Assembly (NCBI GenBank): GCA_015492495.1
Contig: WGEY01000038.1
Coordinates: forward strand, 1-51,511
Origin: Deltaproteobacteria bacterium
Lineage (GTDB): Bacteria; Desulfobacterota; GWC2-55-46; DRQE01
Direction: 5' to 3'
Length of the DNA: 51,511 nt
Shown: positions 1 to 10,990 of the stretch, piece after piece
Position numbering within the stretch: the first letter of the stretch is position 1
Layout of the letters: each line of letters opens with the position of its first letter
Position numbers and translations under genes: made by a program
Notes under the pieces: model-generated
Told to the model about the DNA's origin: nothing
Seen by the model: only the letters and a program-made list of their open reading frames with translations
Databases searched by the model: none

Positions 1-1
1 C

Positions 2-949
2 AACACGACGTCGAGGCCTCCTGGTTTGAGCAACAAGAGGCTGGAGTTTGATCCGAACGGGTATGACCCTGCCCGTGGTCCGAACCAGACCTTCAACAGC
101 GCGTACCATCCCGTGGCCGCGCCAGGCAGGAACACCTCGCTTGCGCTGTGCGTTCAGTTGAAGAACGGCGGTTTTCCTAACCTTACGTGCGGCAACCCGT
201 CGCCGTCGCTTGCGAACCTCACCATAAACTGTACAGACTGCCACAACAACGAGCAGACAGGCGGTGGGGCGGGCACACCCAAGGGGCCTGTGACCGAGTC
301 GAACCTGAGGAGCACGGACGAGACATCCGTGTATACCGGCTCTGCCCCAGTGGGGCCGCACGGATCGAGGATACCAACGCCTGCATCGGTAACCGGTGAC
401 TTCGACGGTGCGACCGACAACAACGACAGGAGCATCCTGAGGGACTACTACTTCACCGGAAACATACCGACCAATGACAAGCCTTTCTTCTCGCCGGCCA
501 ACCAGTCCGACTTCGAGGATCGTTTCAAGCTCTGCTTCAACTGCCACGACTCGAACACCTTTTACGGCAACAACAACGATACGAACTTTTACAGGGGAGG
601 GATGGGGCCCAACAACCTGCACGCATATCACCTGAGGGGTGTAGGGGGCGGCATGATGTGGGCCAGAACCTACGAAGCCTGCATGACCTGTCATTACAAC
701 GTCCACAGTAATGTGCAGGCGACAAACACCGATTATGTCGGAGGCGGCTCCCTGCCGCCGGACGGCGATACGCACCTTGTCAACTTCGCCCCCGGCGTGG
801 TAACAGGACGCAGCTACTCCAAGCCTGCCTGGTATTACTCCGGCGGTGCAATGTACTGTAATCTGTACTGCCACGGGGTTTCCATGGCCTATAGCTACAG
901 TTGCAGCCACTCCATCACCGAAGGAACAACCGATACATGCAACGATTGA
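2..949 (+). CDS. Multihaem c-type cytochrome, 5' end outside window
   Basis: The reading frame is open to the left edge, so the true start and any signal peptide lie upstream; an in-frame TTG at 26 is probably internal. Four haem-attachment motifs are visible. Counting from the TTG at 26, there are three CXXCH sites (CTDCH about residue 69, CFNCH about 170, CMTCH about 219) and one CX3CH site (CNLYCH about 278). The rest is rich in Gly, Asn and Ser, as in periplasmic or outer-surface multihaem cytochromes of metal- or sulfur-respiring bacteria. The role is inferred to be extracytoplasmic electron transfer; partner and substrate cannot be told. The stop overlaps the start of the next gene by 13 bases, which suggests co-expression. 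It resembles the seven-haem protein at 3384 in style. Confidence 0.85.
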   Translation, partial: NTTSRPPGLSNKRLEFDPNGYDPARGPNQTFNSAYHPVAAPGRNTSLALCVQLKNGGFPNLTCGNPSPSLANLTINCTDCHNNEQTGGGAGTPKGPVTESNLRSTDETSVYTGSAPVGPHGSRIPTPASVTGDFDGATDNNDRSILRDYYFTGNIPTNDKPFFSPANQSDFEDRFKLCFNCHDSNTFYGNNNDTNFYRGGMGPNNLHAYHLRGVGGGMMWARTYEACMTCHYNVHSNVQATNTDYVGGGSLPPDGDTHLVNFAPGVVTGRSYSKPAWYYSGGAMYCNLYCHGVSMAYSYSCSHSITEGTTDTCND

Positions 950-1938
950 AGTCGATTAGAAGTAAAATAATTATCTTTATTTTGGCAACGGCCTGTTTTT
1001 TACAGGCCGTTTCGGTCTTCGCCTCTGGCAAGGCGGCAGGATACCGTCTGTATGTTACCCGTTTCATGGACGGTGACGTTATAGTCCTCGACAGCGCCAC
1101 GGGCAAGGAGATGGCAAGGATAGGGTTGGGATTCGGTGCAAACCCTGTCGAGGTGCTTCCGTTCCATGACAACAAGACTCTATACGTCAGCAAGAGAGGC
1201 CACGATGAGATAGCTGTCATTGATGCCGGAACCAACAGCCTAAAGACTGTCATAAAGACGGGGATTCACCCAAACTTCATGAGCTTCAGCCGCGACTGGA
1301 AGTACCTTATCGTAGCCACCAATCAGGGGGGCAAGGCTATGGTTATAGATCTTGAATCGAATGCGGTCGTCTCGGAACCCCGGGTCGGGCTCGGCGCATC
1401 AGGTGTGGCCGTAACCAATGACAACAGATTTGCGTATGTCACCTCCATATACGCTAACGATATATCTGTAATAGACTTGAGAAGGATGGAGCGTATTTCA
1501 ACGATCCATGCCCCTGGTGCCATAGCTATCGTTACCCCGCCCGGAAGCCATCTCGCCTACTTCTGCAGCCACCGTGACAGGGTTTCGATACTCGATACCC
1601 GCACGAACGAGATAGTGGGACACATAAAGGTCGGGGACACCCCCAACTACATTACACTCACGCCGGACGGCGGGCTAGCCTTTGTCTCGAACGCCCTTTC
1701 AGGTACAGTCTCGGTCATCGACCTCCACGGGCGTAGCGTTCTGAAGACTATAGAGGTGGGAACCGAGCCCGGTTCATCGGCTATTTCGCCGGACGGCAGG
1801 TTCGTATTCGTGACCAATTACGGTAAGGGTAGCAATGACAGCAGCATCTCGGTCATTGATGTGGAAACCCTGGAGGAGGTAGACAGGATCAAGGTCTGGC
1901 GGTATCCGCGGGGGATAGCCGTCCTGCCTGCAGAGTGA
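937..1938 (+). CDS. Periplasmic YVTN-family beta-propeller protein
   Basis: The protein is about 333 residues and consists of repeated blades with motifs such as YVTRF, LYVSKRG, FAYVTS, AFVSNA and FVFVTNYG, each followed by an I/V-x-V-I-D turn. This is the hallmark of the YncE/YVTN beta-propeller family. The ATG at 937 is preferred over the upstream TTG at 901: AAGGA lies 11 bases before it and it gives a clean signal peptide (basic start, hydrophobic IIIFILATACFL core, likely cleavage after VFA). It overlaps the end of the preceding cytochrome gene by 13 bases, so the two are probably one transcript. Such propellers often bind other proteins or small ligands next to cytochromes; the exact role here is unknown. 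It ends two bases short of the convergent methyltransferase gene. Confidence 0.85.
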   Translation: MQRLKSIRSKIIIFILATACFLQAVSVFASGKAAGYRLYVTRFMDGDVIVLDSATGKEMARIGLGFGANPVEVLPFHDNKTLYVSKRGHDEIAVIDAGTNSLKTVIKTGIHPNFMSFSRDWKYLIVATNQGGKAMVIDLESNAVVSEPRVGLGASGVAVTNDNRFAYVTSIYANDISVIDLRRMERISTIHAPGAIAIVTPPGSHLAYFCSHRDRVSILDTRTNEIVGHIKVGDTPNYITLTPDGGLAFVSNALSGTVSVIDLHGRSVLKTIEVGTEPGSSAISPDGRFVFVTNYGKGSNDSSISVIDVETLEEVDRIKVWRYPRGIAVLPAE

Positions 1939-1940
1939 CT

Positions 1941-2699
1941 TCAGTCGCCTGCCCTCAAAGGTGTCAACTCAAATACCGCGTACATCACTTCATCGAGTAA
2001 CACCGCGCTCGAATCTTTTATCCGTAGTTCGTTTTCGGCTATTATCCTCCTCACATGAGGCATGTTGGCCTCAAACCCCATGAGGTAGAATATCCTGCCT
2101 CCTTCTTTTAAGTGCCCTTCGGCTCCTGAAAAAAACCTCAAAGTGACATCCCAGCACCGGTCGGTGAAGGTGCCGTTCAGGATTTCATTCGTGTCTTCCG
2201 GTACCTCTCTTGGAAAACAAGGGGAAAAGATTATCACGTCGAATCTCTCATCGGGGCTTATCGGCTCAAAGAGGTCTCCCTGCCTCACCTCGATCTTACC
2301 CTCAAGGCCATGGTAAGCCACGTTGTCCCTCGCGTTTTCAACTGCCAGTGGATCTATATCCGTTGCAACGACCCTCCGTGCCCTTCTGGCCGCGAAGATC
2401 GCCTGAATTCCGGTACCGGTGCCGAGGTCGAGTACCTCGTCACCATAGTTTATCTCGACGTTTTTGAGTAAAAAGACGGAGCTCATGTCCGGCGGATAGA
2501 CTCCGGGATAAAGAAAGAGCCTTACTCCAAGCACATCGAGCTTCACTGCATCGAGCTCAACAGCCTTTTTCTCGATCATCCGGGTGCTACAGCCGACTAA
2601 AAGGATTACGGCCGCCACGGAACAGAGGCCCCGTACAATGCGGTCTCTATTGGATCTGACGCAGATATGGTTGGGCTGCTGAAGATGCATGGCGAACAT
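1941..2699 (-). CDS. SAM-dependent methyltransferase with lipoprotein-like leader
   Basis: The C-terminal domain is a class I methyltransferase. Motif I reads LDLGTGTGIQAI, an acidic ATDIDPLAVENA stretch follows, then QGDLF, and motif IV is IIFSPCF where HemK/PrmA-type enzymes have NPPY. From the ATG at 2699 (preceded by GGGG) the N-terminus looks like a lipoprotein signal: Arg-rich region, hydrophobic core and LLVGC lipobox. A methyltransferase outside the cytoplasm would lack SAM, so the ATG at 2579 (MIEKKAVEL), giving about 212 residues, is a serious alternative start, but no ribosome binding site is visible there. The open frame runs on upstream to 3074 without coding character. The substrate is unknown; small molecules or proteins are both possible. 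Confidence 0.7.
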   Translation of the reverse strand: MFAMHLQQPNHICVRSNRDRIVRGLCSVAAVILLVGCSTRMIEKKAVELDAVKLDVLGVRLFLYPGVYPPDMSSVFLLKNVEINYGDEVLDLGTGTGIQAIFAARRARRVVATDIDPLAVENARDNVAYHGLEGKIEVRQGDLFEPISPDERFDVIIFSPCFPREVPEDTNEILNGTFTDRCWDVTLRFFSGAEGHLKEGGRIFYLMGFEANMPHVRRIIAENELRIKDSSAVLLDEVMYAVFELTPLRAGD

Positions 2700-3263
2700 G
2701 TTCCCCGTTTTCTGATGAGTTGGCTGGTGAAGCGTGATTGCAAGTAAGAAATCCTTGCATATCGAAGCTTTTTTACAACTTACATCGGCATAAGCTTCGA
2801 TAACTCTCTTTTTTACATCTTTAACATCCTCCAGGCGGTTAAGTAACGCCTGGGGTTGCTTGTCGTTTCCAGACCTGCACGGTTTTGAAGATGTTGCCAG
2901 ATACGGCAGATTGGTAACAGATATTTTATACTTTTGAAGGTCGCGTTGGAAGGATTTTTTCGAAAAACCGGGATGCCCATGACATGACAAGTAAAGCCAA
3001 GAGTCGACCGTAGGCTTCCATTCACGCCACCGGATATTCCATGCAATGTCTTGTTTTGTGCCGCATCCGTTCAATATCTTTTTTTGAAGGTTCCAAAGCC
3101 AAAGGTGCGTCTTTACGGTTTTATAAGCGAAATGCCTTCCAAAGCCGATTCAAAACCATGAGGCCTGCAACACAACCCCATATGCGCCATTAGAGGAGTA
3201 GCACGACTAAAGGATAGGTGCTGTCGGTTAGCTTTTTCGGATGCGCCCAAATCAAATTCGATA
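2700..3263. other. Noncoding stretch with three inverted repeats
   Basis: No convincing gene is seen here. It is A+T-richer than its neighbours and holds three inverted repeats: 2760-2802 (11-base arms TATCGAAGCTT/AAGCTTCGATA, 21-base loop), 2831-2853 (arms CCAGGCG/CGCCTGG around a GTTA-AG-TAA centre) and 2952-2969 (GG-TTTTTT-CG-AAAAA-CC). On the minus strand it would form the leader of the methyltransferase gene. It could be a structured leader, a small RNA or a decayed mobile element. The segment around 2868-2900 resembles the repeat family seen elsewhere in the window. Confidence 0.5.
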
Positions 3264-3293
3264 TTGACAAAATACGTTACTTTATGTTAATAT
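3264..3293 (+). promoter_or_regulatory. Sigma70-type promoter of the seven-haem cytochrome
   Basis: A perfect -35 box TTGACA (3264-3269) is followed, 18 bases on, by TAATAT (3288-3293), or 17 bases on by TTAATA. The predicted transcript starts near 3300, just before the leader hairpin at 3315-3354 and about 85 bases before the cytochrome start codon. Confidence 0.55.
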
Positions 3294-3314
3294 TATTTAA
3301 GTGTTTAGCCAAGG

Positions 3315-3354
3315 ACGGCACGAAACCGAGTAGGTCGGTGTTCGTCCGTTTTTT
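3315..3354 (+). terminator. Leader terminator/attenuator before cytochrome gene
   Basis: The arms ACGG-c-ACGAA-ACCGA and TCGGT-g-TTCGT-CCGT form a stem of about 14 pairs with two single-base bulges and a five-base loop (GTAGG), directly followed by a run of T. This is a textbook intrinsic terminator. It lies between the promoter at 3264 and the start codon at 3384, so it ends any transcript before the gene unless it is relieved. It is therefore read as a transcription attenuator. What relieves it is not visible; it could also serve as the terminator of a short leader RNA. Confidence 0.65.
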
Positions 3355-3383
3355 GTTTAAGATCAGGCAGGCAGTGTCTTGTG

Positions 3384-4700
3384 ATGAGACATCATGGTAC
3401 CGCATCAAAGACGATTGTGTTAATAGCAGCGCTTGCCGTCTGCCTCACGGTACTCTTACTTTTCTCTCATAAGGCGGATGCGGTCCACAAGGGGGCAGGG
3501 GGTCTCGTCTGCGGACTTTGTCATACCATGCACAACAGCCAGGGCAACAGCGGGCTCGGCGGTGCCTCAGGAGGGTCCATCATCCTCCTGAGGGCCGAGG
3601 TCAACTCGAGGGCCGAGATCCACAAGCTGTGCCTGCAGTGCCACGCGAGCAACGGCTCCATGGCAAATGACACCCATCCCCCTCAGAACGTTGTAGCGCC
3701 AAAGGTCTACTCGACCGCATCCTGGACCCAGAACGATCCCTTCAACAAGATAGGTGCCGGGGGCAACTTTTCGACGGAGCTTGACTCAAACTGGAATACT
3801 ACCACCGCGAATTACCTGGGTTACGGACACTCGCTTGGTGCGACCAACGTGCTGCCGCCGGGTGGTGACGTATCGATACCGGAGTTTTCATGCACAAGCT
3901 GCCACGACCCTCACGGGGCCTCCAGTCCGAGCGATGCGAAGATAAACATATTCAGAAACCTAAAGGTCAACGCAACCGGGGCCGGCGCCAACGCAGGGAT
4001 AAAGTTCTACTCAGGGACTACAGAGGAATACTACAAACACAAAAGTTATGTTGGTGGTGTCAATGGTTCGTACTTCGGCGGCTCAGAGACCGATGGAGCC
4101 GGCCAGGTCATATGGCCCGTCTACAGGGGGACACTCACCGGTAATCCGGTGACAGACAGCGCAAACAGCAACTCTTATGGTACCGGTACAGACACCTCCG
4201 ACCCGACCAATGGAACTGCTCCTGCCACCATGTCCAGGTGGTGCGCGCAATGTCACGACAACTGGCACGAAGAGATAGTGCCGTCCAACCTTAACCGCAG
4301 CACTGACCTTGACTCCAGAAGGCACGCCGTAAACTCGATGATGCCCAGGGGTGCCTCGGCCGGATGCGCCACGGGATGTCATGTGTCTCTTCTTGACAGG
4401 GTTAACTATGATGATGCGCTGATTCAGGCCGGCAAGGGTCTGCCTGTAACAGCGAGCAAGTTTTACAGCGCCAACAGCTATTACCTGCCAACAGATACCA
4501 CAGGAGCAAGCTTCAACGGCATGGATGATGTGAGTGGCGGAGACAACCACAAGGTCTTCTGCCTCACCTGTCACTTCGCCCACGGCGGGCCGTATCGCGA
4601 TAACCTGAGATGGGACTACCTCGCATCAGTGGCCACGGGCGATCAGACCGCGAACGGCATACCCTCCAACATAGGCTGCCAGCTCTGCCATAACAGATAA
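3384..4700 (+). CDS. Seven-haem periplasmic c-type cytochrome
   Basis: The protein is about 438 residues, starting at the ATG at 3384 (a GTG lies directly upstream at 3381). An N-terminal hydrophobic segment (IVLIAALAVCLTVLLLF) ends in a likely cleavage site after ADA. Seven haem motifs follow: CGLCH (about residue 43), CLQCH (83), CTSCH (170), CAQCH (287), CATGCH (328, a CX3CH variant), CLTCH (393) and CQLCH (432). The domain style (CXXCH with HGG/DPHG follow-up, Gly/Asn-rich spacers) matches multihaem cytochromes containing doubled-CXXCH motifs. It should carry electrons in the periplasm or at the outer membrane; the maturation genes at 20817-25725 would install its haems. It is transcribed alone, from its own promoter and through an attenuator, to a terminator at 4726. 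Confidence 0.9.
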   Translation: MRHHGTASKTIVLIAALAVCLTVLLLFSHKADAVHKGAGGLVCGLCHTMHNSQGNSGLGGASGGSIILLRAEVNSRAEIHKLCLQCHASNGSMANDTHPPQNVVAPKVYSTASWTQNDPFNKIGAGGNFSTELDSNWNTTTANYLGYGHSLGATNVLPPGGDVSIPEFSCTSCHDPHGASSPSDAKINIFRNLKVNATGAGANAGIKFYSGTTEEYYKHKSYVGGVNGSYFGGSETDGAGQVIWPVYRGTLTGNPVTDSANSNSYGTGTDTSDPTNGTAPATMSRWCAQCHDNWHEEIVPSNLNRSTDLDSRRHAVNSMMPRGASAGCATGCHVSLLDRVNYDDALIQAGKGLPVTASKFYSANSYYLPTDTTGASFNGMDDVSGGDNHKVFCLTCHFAHGGPYRDNLRWDYLASVATGDQTANGIPSNIGCQLCHNR

Positions 4701-4725
4701 ACACCAACCTTTTGTTCCGTTTCCG

Positions 4726-4755
4726 CCCCATGCGGTATACCTCAGGGGTGTTTTT
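4726..4755 (+). terminator. Rho-independent terminator after cytochrome gene
   Basis: CCCC (4726-4729) pairs with GGGG (4745-4748) around an inner palindrome GGTATACC, followed by TGTTTTTG. It lies 26 bases after the cytochrome stop and separates that gene from tilS. Confidence 0.5.
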
Positions 4756-4851
4756 GTTTGTAAACTCCTTGTAAATAACTTATAATTTCCCTTAGATATT
4801 CATGATTTGAGCGTCCCGCAGCGGGTGGGACGTCTTGACAGGTGACAGATA

Positions 4852-6288
4852 TTGATCAGTGTTAAGGAACTGCAAGAGAATCCGGCCGGCATGATCGACA
4901 GGGTAAGGGAAACCATAAGAAGGCACGGAATGTTCAGGAGCGGCGACACCGTTTGCGTGGCCGTCTCAGGCGGCGTGGACTCGACCGTCCTCCTTGATAT
5001 TCTGGTGAGGCTCAGCGGCGAACTGTCGCTCGATCTCGTCGTATGCCACCTTAACCACGGCCTGAGGGGAGAGGAGTCGGCGAGGGATGAGGGGTTCGTT
5101 AGGGGGCTTGCAGAGGACCTGGGACTGGTCTTCGAGTCAGGACGGCTTGATCCTCGGGAGGCTGCAGACCGAAGGCGTGAGAGCGTACAGGAATGGGCGC
5201 GAAAAAGGCGCATGGCATTCCTCGAAGAGGCAGCCAGAAAGTACGGGGCCACAAGGATCGCCCTCGGCCACAACCGGGACGATCAGGCCGAGACCGTGCT
5301 CATGAGGATGATCAGGGGTAGCGCCCTGAAAGGGCTCGGGGGCATGGCCCCTTCGTGCGGGCGGCTCGTTAGGCCGCTTATAGAGGTATCAAGGGAGGAG
5401 ATCGAGAGGTACGCCCGTTGGCGCGGCCTGGCCCATGTCGAGGACTCGAGTAACTCGAGCACAAAGTACCTGAGAAACCGCATAAGGCATGAGCTCGTCC
5501 CTTTCCTGCAGAAAGGATATAACCCCAATATCAATGAGACGCTTGCGCGGAGCGCCTCGGTCCTCAGAAGGGACGAGGACTTCCTGGAGAGGGAGGCTGA
5601 AAGGGCCTTCAAGGAGGTCGTCACAGCCTCGGACCATGGGGCGCTTTCACTGGACAGAAAAAGGCTCCTCGCACTCCATGACGCCATCTCGTCAAGGGTG
5701 TTCCTCTCGGCACTAAGAAAATTGGAGGGTGCGGCGCCGGCTCATGTATATACGCCGCAGGTGGAGACCTTTTTCAACCTCCTCAGGTCAGAGCGGCCCA
5801 ACCTCACGGCCAAACTCCGTGAGGGGCTCTATCTCAAAAGGGAGTATGACGCCCTTGTGCTCGCGGCCGGATCACCCGAAGAGAAGGAATGGACCGACCT
5901 GGATAGAGAGATCAAGGTGCCTGGGATAACCGAGGTGCCTGAGCTGGGGTTGCGCCTGAGGACGGAGGTCTTGCGATCCAGGCCGCGGTCATTGAAGGCA
6001 GGCGCAGGCACAGCCTACTTCGACTGCGAGAGTGTGTCCGAGCCGCTTCTTTTAAGGACCTTCCGGCCCGGCGACAGGATGAGACCTCTCGGCATGAAGG
6101 GATCGAAAAAGCTCAAGGACATATTCATCGATGCTAAGATACCGCTAAGTGACAGGCGTGGCGTGCCGCTTCTGGTCTCGGGCGGGCGGATAATATGGGC
6201 CGTGGGTGTAAGGCAGAGCGAGTATTCGAAGGTCGCAGACGGCACGAAGAGGGTTCTTAGAGTGGATGTAATGAAGTATACTGGATGA
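4852..6288 (+). CDS. tilS: tRNA(Ile)-lysidine synthase TilS
   Basis: TilS attaches lysine to the wobble cytidine of tRNA-Ile(CAU) with ATP, giving lysidine so that AUA is read as isoleucine. The N-terminal PP-loop motif SGGVDS is at residues 39-44, followed by VVCHLNHGLRGEES and GHNRDDQAETVLMR, all signatures of the family. A linker and a C-terminal TilS domain (FRPGDRMRPLGMKGSKKLKD) complete the 478-residue protein, a normal full length. The start is a TTG at 4852 with GGTGA seven bases upstream; no ATG lies nearby until residue 14. A small inverted repeat (GTCCC/GGGAC, about 4814-4830) precedes it. The enzyme matters here because AUA is very frequent in this window's genes. Confidence 0.95.
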   Translation: MISVKELQENPAGMIDRVRETIRRHGMFRSGDTVCVAVSGGVDSTVLLDILVRLSGELSLDLVVCHLNHGLRGEESARDEGFVRGLAEDLGLVFESGRLDPREAADRRRESVQEWARKRRMAFLEEAARKYGATRIALGHNRDDQAETVLMRMIRGSALKGLGGMAPSCGRLVRPLIEVSREEIERYARWRGLAHVEDSSNSSTKYLRNRIRHELVPFLQKGYNPNINETLARSASVLRRDEDFLEREAERAFKEVVTASDHGALSLDRKRLLALHDAISSRVFLSALRKLEGAAPAHVYTPQVETFFNLLRSERPNLTAKLREGLYLKREYDALVLAAGSPEEKEWTDLDREIKVPGITEVPELGLRLRTEVLRSRPRSLKAGAGTAYFDCESVSEPLLLRTFRPGDRMRPLGMKGSKKLKDIFIDAKIPLSDRRGVPLLVSGGRIIWAVGVRQSEYSKVADGTKRVLRVDVMKYTG

Positions 6289-6368
6289 TAATGATGAAAG
6301 GTCGTGGAAGGCATTGCACAACAACAGATATTCTGATAGATTTAAAAGTTTAATACCGTGTGCTTTCG

Positions 6369-6898
6369 ATGTCGCATGATATGAAAACATTGCTGCCTTA
6401 TAAGGGGATCATGCCCCGTCTGCACGCAACTGTCTTCGTAGAGGAGAGCGCGAGGATAATCGGGGATGTCACGATCGGCGCACATACCAGCATCTGGTTC
6501 AACGCGGTCGTAAGGGGGGACGTGAACTACATACGCATAGGCGAAAGAACGAATGTGCAGGACAACTCGGTTCTCCATGTCACAAAGGACGTGTATCCCC
6601 TGCTGGTCGGAAGTGATGTCACCATAGGTCACAGCGTGGTTCTCCACGGCTGCACAGTAAGGGACAGGTGCCTTATAGGCATGGGCGCCGTGGTCCTCGA
6701 TGATGCCGAGATAGGCGAGGACTCGATCGTGGGCGCGGGTGCGGTGGTGGTGGAGTCGATGAAGGTGCCTTCGAGGAGCCTGGTGGTGGGTGTACCCGCC
6801 AAGGTCGTAAGGACGCTCAATGACGAAGAGGTTGTGCGGATAGCCCGTTCCGCGCGGAATTACATGGAGTACACAAGGAATTATGTCAGGGAGCGCGG

Positions 6899-6902
<4 letters not shown>
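6369..6902 (+). CDS. Gamma-carbonic anhydrase-like hexapeptide-repeat protein
   Basis: This protein of about 177 residues folds as a left-handed beta-helix, shown by repeated I-G-x-x-x-x-I/V hexapeptides (IIGDVTIGAHTSIW, LIGMGAVVLDDAEIG, IVGAGAVV). The three family metal-ligand histidines can be placed in NSVLHV, TIGHSV and VLHGC. This is the YrdA/PaaY/CaiE group of gamma-class carbonic anhydrase homologues, whose members bind zinc or iron; activity varies, so true carbonic anhydrase function is not certain. The ATG at 6369 was chosen over a GTG at 6360; the ATG at 6381 is also possible, since no clear ribosome binding site marks any of them. The stop overlaps the next gene by four bases (ATGA), so the two are translationally coupled. 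Confidence 0.85.
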
Positions 6903-9350
<2,448 letters not shown>

Positions 9351-9438
9351 TCTGTTTTTGCGCAGTGACAACACATGTTTTAATGGACCGGCCGAACGGT
9401 GTCCCCTGAGGTCGAAGATGCACGAGAGGAATTGAAGA

Positions 9439-10986
9439 ATGGATATCCACTCACAGAAGATACTCATCCTGGACTTCGGCTCCCAGTACACTCAGCTCAT
9501 TGCCAGAAGGGTGCGGGAGGCCAGGGTTTACTGCGAGATACATCCCTACAACGCAGGCATCCCTTTCATACGGTCGTTCGGCCCCAAGGGGATAATACTC
9601 TCCGGCGGCCCTTCGAGTGTCTTTGACAAGGGCGCGCCGCGCATACCGGCGGAGCTCTTCGAGCTCGGCATACCGGTTTTCTCTATATGTTACGGCATGC
9701 AGCTTACGGCGAAGATCTTCGGGGGCGAGGTCGAGAGGTCCCGAAGGCGGGAGTACGGCCCTGCTACCATACTCATAGACGATACCGAGGACATCTTTCA
9801 TGGACTCAGGTCCCGTAAGCTTGAGGTCTGGATGAGCCACGGTGACAGGGTGAAGAGGCTGCCCGAGGGGTACAGGGCCATTGCGCACAGCGAGAACTCG
9901 GTTGTCGCCGCCATGAAGAACAAGGAGCTCAACTCCTTCGGCGTGCAGTTCCACCCCGAGGTCGTGCATACGCCCAAGGGGCGGAAGATTCTGGAAAACT
10001 TCCTTTTCCGTGTATGCAAGTGCAAGCCCGTTTGGACCATGAGCTCATTCATAGAGGATGCGGTAAGATCGATCCGCGAGAAGGTGGGTCGTGGCAAGGT
10101 CATATGCGGTATCAGCGGCGGGGTGGATTCAAGTGTTACCGCCGCGTTGGTTGGGCGGGCCGTGGGCAGGAGGCTTACGTGCATATTCGTCGACAACGGT
10201 GTCCTTAGAAAGGGTGAGGCCGAAAAGGTCTATGCTACACTCAGACGCAACTTTGACATGAAGATAAGGAAGGTCGATGCATCCGAGAGGTTCTTCAGAA
10301 GGCTCAAGGGTGTCAAGGACCCCGAGAGAAAGAGAAAGATCATAGGCAACGAGTTCATCAAGGTCTTTGAAGAAGAGGCGAAGAAGATAAAGGGCGTGGG
10401 GTTCCTTGCCCAGGGCACACTGTACCCGGACGTGATAGAGAGCGTATCGTTCAAGGGGCCGTCGGCGACCATAAAGAGCCATCACAACGTAGGGGGGCTC
10501 TTGAAGAGGATGCGTCTCAAGCTCATCGAGCCCCTGAGGGAGCTCTTCAAGGACGAGGTGCGCGAGCTCGGGCGCGAACTCGGGCTCTCCGAGGAGCTTA
10601 TATGCCGCCATCCGTTCCCAGGCCCCGGCCTTGCCATAAGGATCCTCGGCGAGGTGACGCCTGAAAGGTGCCGGACCGTAAGGGAGGCGGACGCCATAGT
10701 GCTCGAGGAGATAAAAAATGCCGGGCTTTATACGAAGATGTGGCAGGCCTTTGCCGTGCTCCTGCCGGTCAAGTCCGTAGGCGTCATGGGCGATGAGAGG
10801 ACGTATGAGAATACCGTTGCGGTCAGGATGGTCGAAAGCGTCGACGGTATGACCGCCGACTGGGTGAGGCTCCCTTACGATGTCATGGGACGCATATCTT
10901 CGAGGATAATAAACGAGGTCAAGGGGGTCAACAGGGTGGTTTACGATATCAGTTCGAAACCCCCGAGCACCATAGAATGGGAGTAA
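9439..10986 (+). CDS. guaA: GMP synthase (glutamine-hydrolysing) GuaA
   Basis: GuaA aminates XMP to GMP using glutamine and ATP. The class I glutamine amidotransferase domain is at the N-terminus (SGGPSSVFD; nucleophile Cys in SICYGMQ; His/Glu in GVQFHPEV). It is followed by the ATP pyrophosphatase domain with P-loop GISGGVDSS and the C-terminal dimerisation domain ending in [11 protein letters not shown]. The 515-residue length is typical. GAGGA lies 11 bases before the ATG. The 88-base gap after guaB shows nothing beyond this ribosome binding site. The next gene starts four bases after its stop, so the unit continues. Confidence 0.97.
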   Translation: MDIHSQKILILDFGSQYTQLIARRVREARVYCEIHPYNAGIPFIRSFGPKGIILSGGPSSVFDKGAPRIPAELFELGIPVFSICYGMQLTAKIFGGEVERSRRREYGPATILIDDTEDIFHGLRSRKLEVWMSHGDRVKRLPEGYRAIAHSENSVVAAMKNKELNSFGVQFHPEVVHTPKGRKILENFLFRVCKCKPVWTMSSFIEDAVRSIREKVGRGKVICGISGGVDSSVTAALVGRAVGRRLTCIFVDNGVLRKGEAEKVYATLRRNFDMKIRKVDASERFFRRLKGVKDPERKRKIIGNEFIKVFEEEAKKIKGVGFLAQGTLYPDVIESVSFKGPSATIKSHHNVGGLLKRMRLKLIEPLRELFKDEVRELGRELGLSEELICRHPFPGPGLAIRILGEVTPERCRTVREADAIVLEEIKNAGLYTKMWQAFAVLLPVKSVGVMGDERTYENTVAVRMVESVDGMTADWVRLPYDVMGRISSRIINEVKGVNRVVYDISSKPPSTIEWE

Positions 10987-10990
10987 CGAC

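Noticed and set aside
2700-3074. Upstream extension of the methyltransferase frame (125 codons)
   Set aside because: It is not protein-like, contains inverted repeats at the DNA level, and the lipobox leader or internal ATG gives a better start.
3313-3380. A c-di-GMP (GEMM) riboswitch before the cytochrome gene
   Set aside because: Such riboswitches are common before cytochromes, but the conserved GCAAAGC-type core is absent. Only a terminator-like hairpin is present.
3218-3472. 84-codon plus-strand frame upstream of the cytochrome gene
   Set aside because: It overlaps the promoter, leader hairpin and cytochrome start and has no supporting feature.
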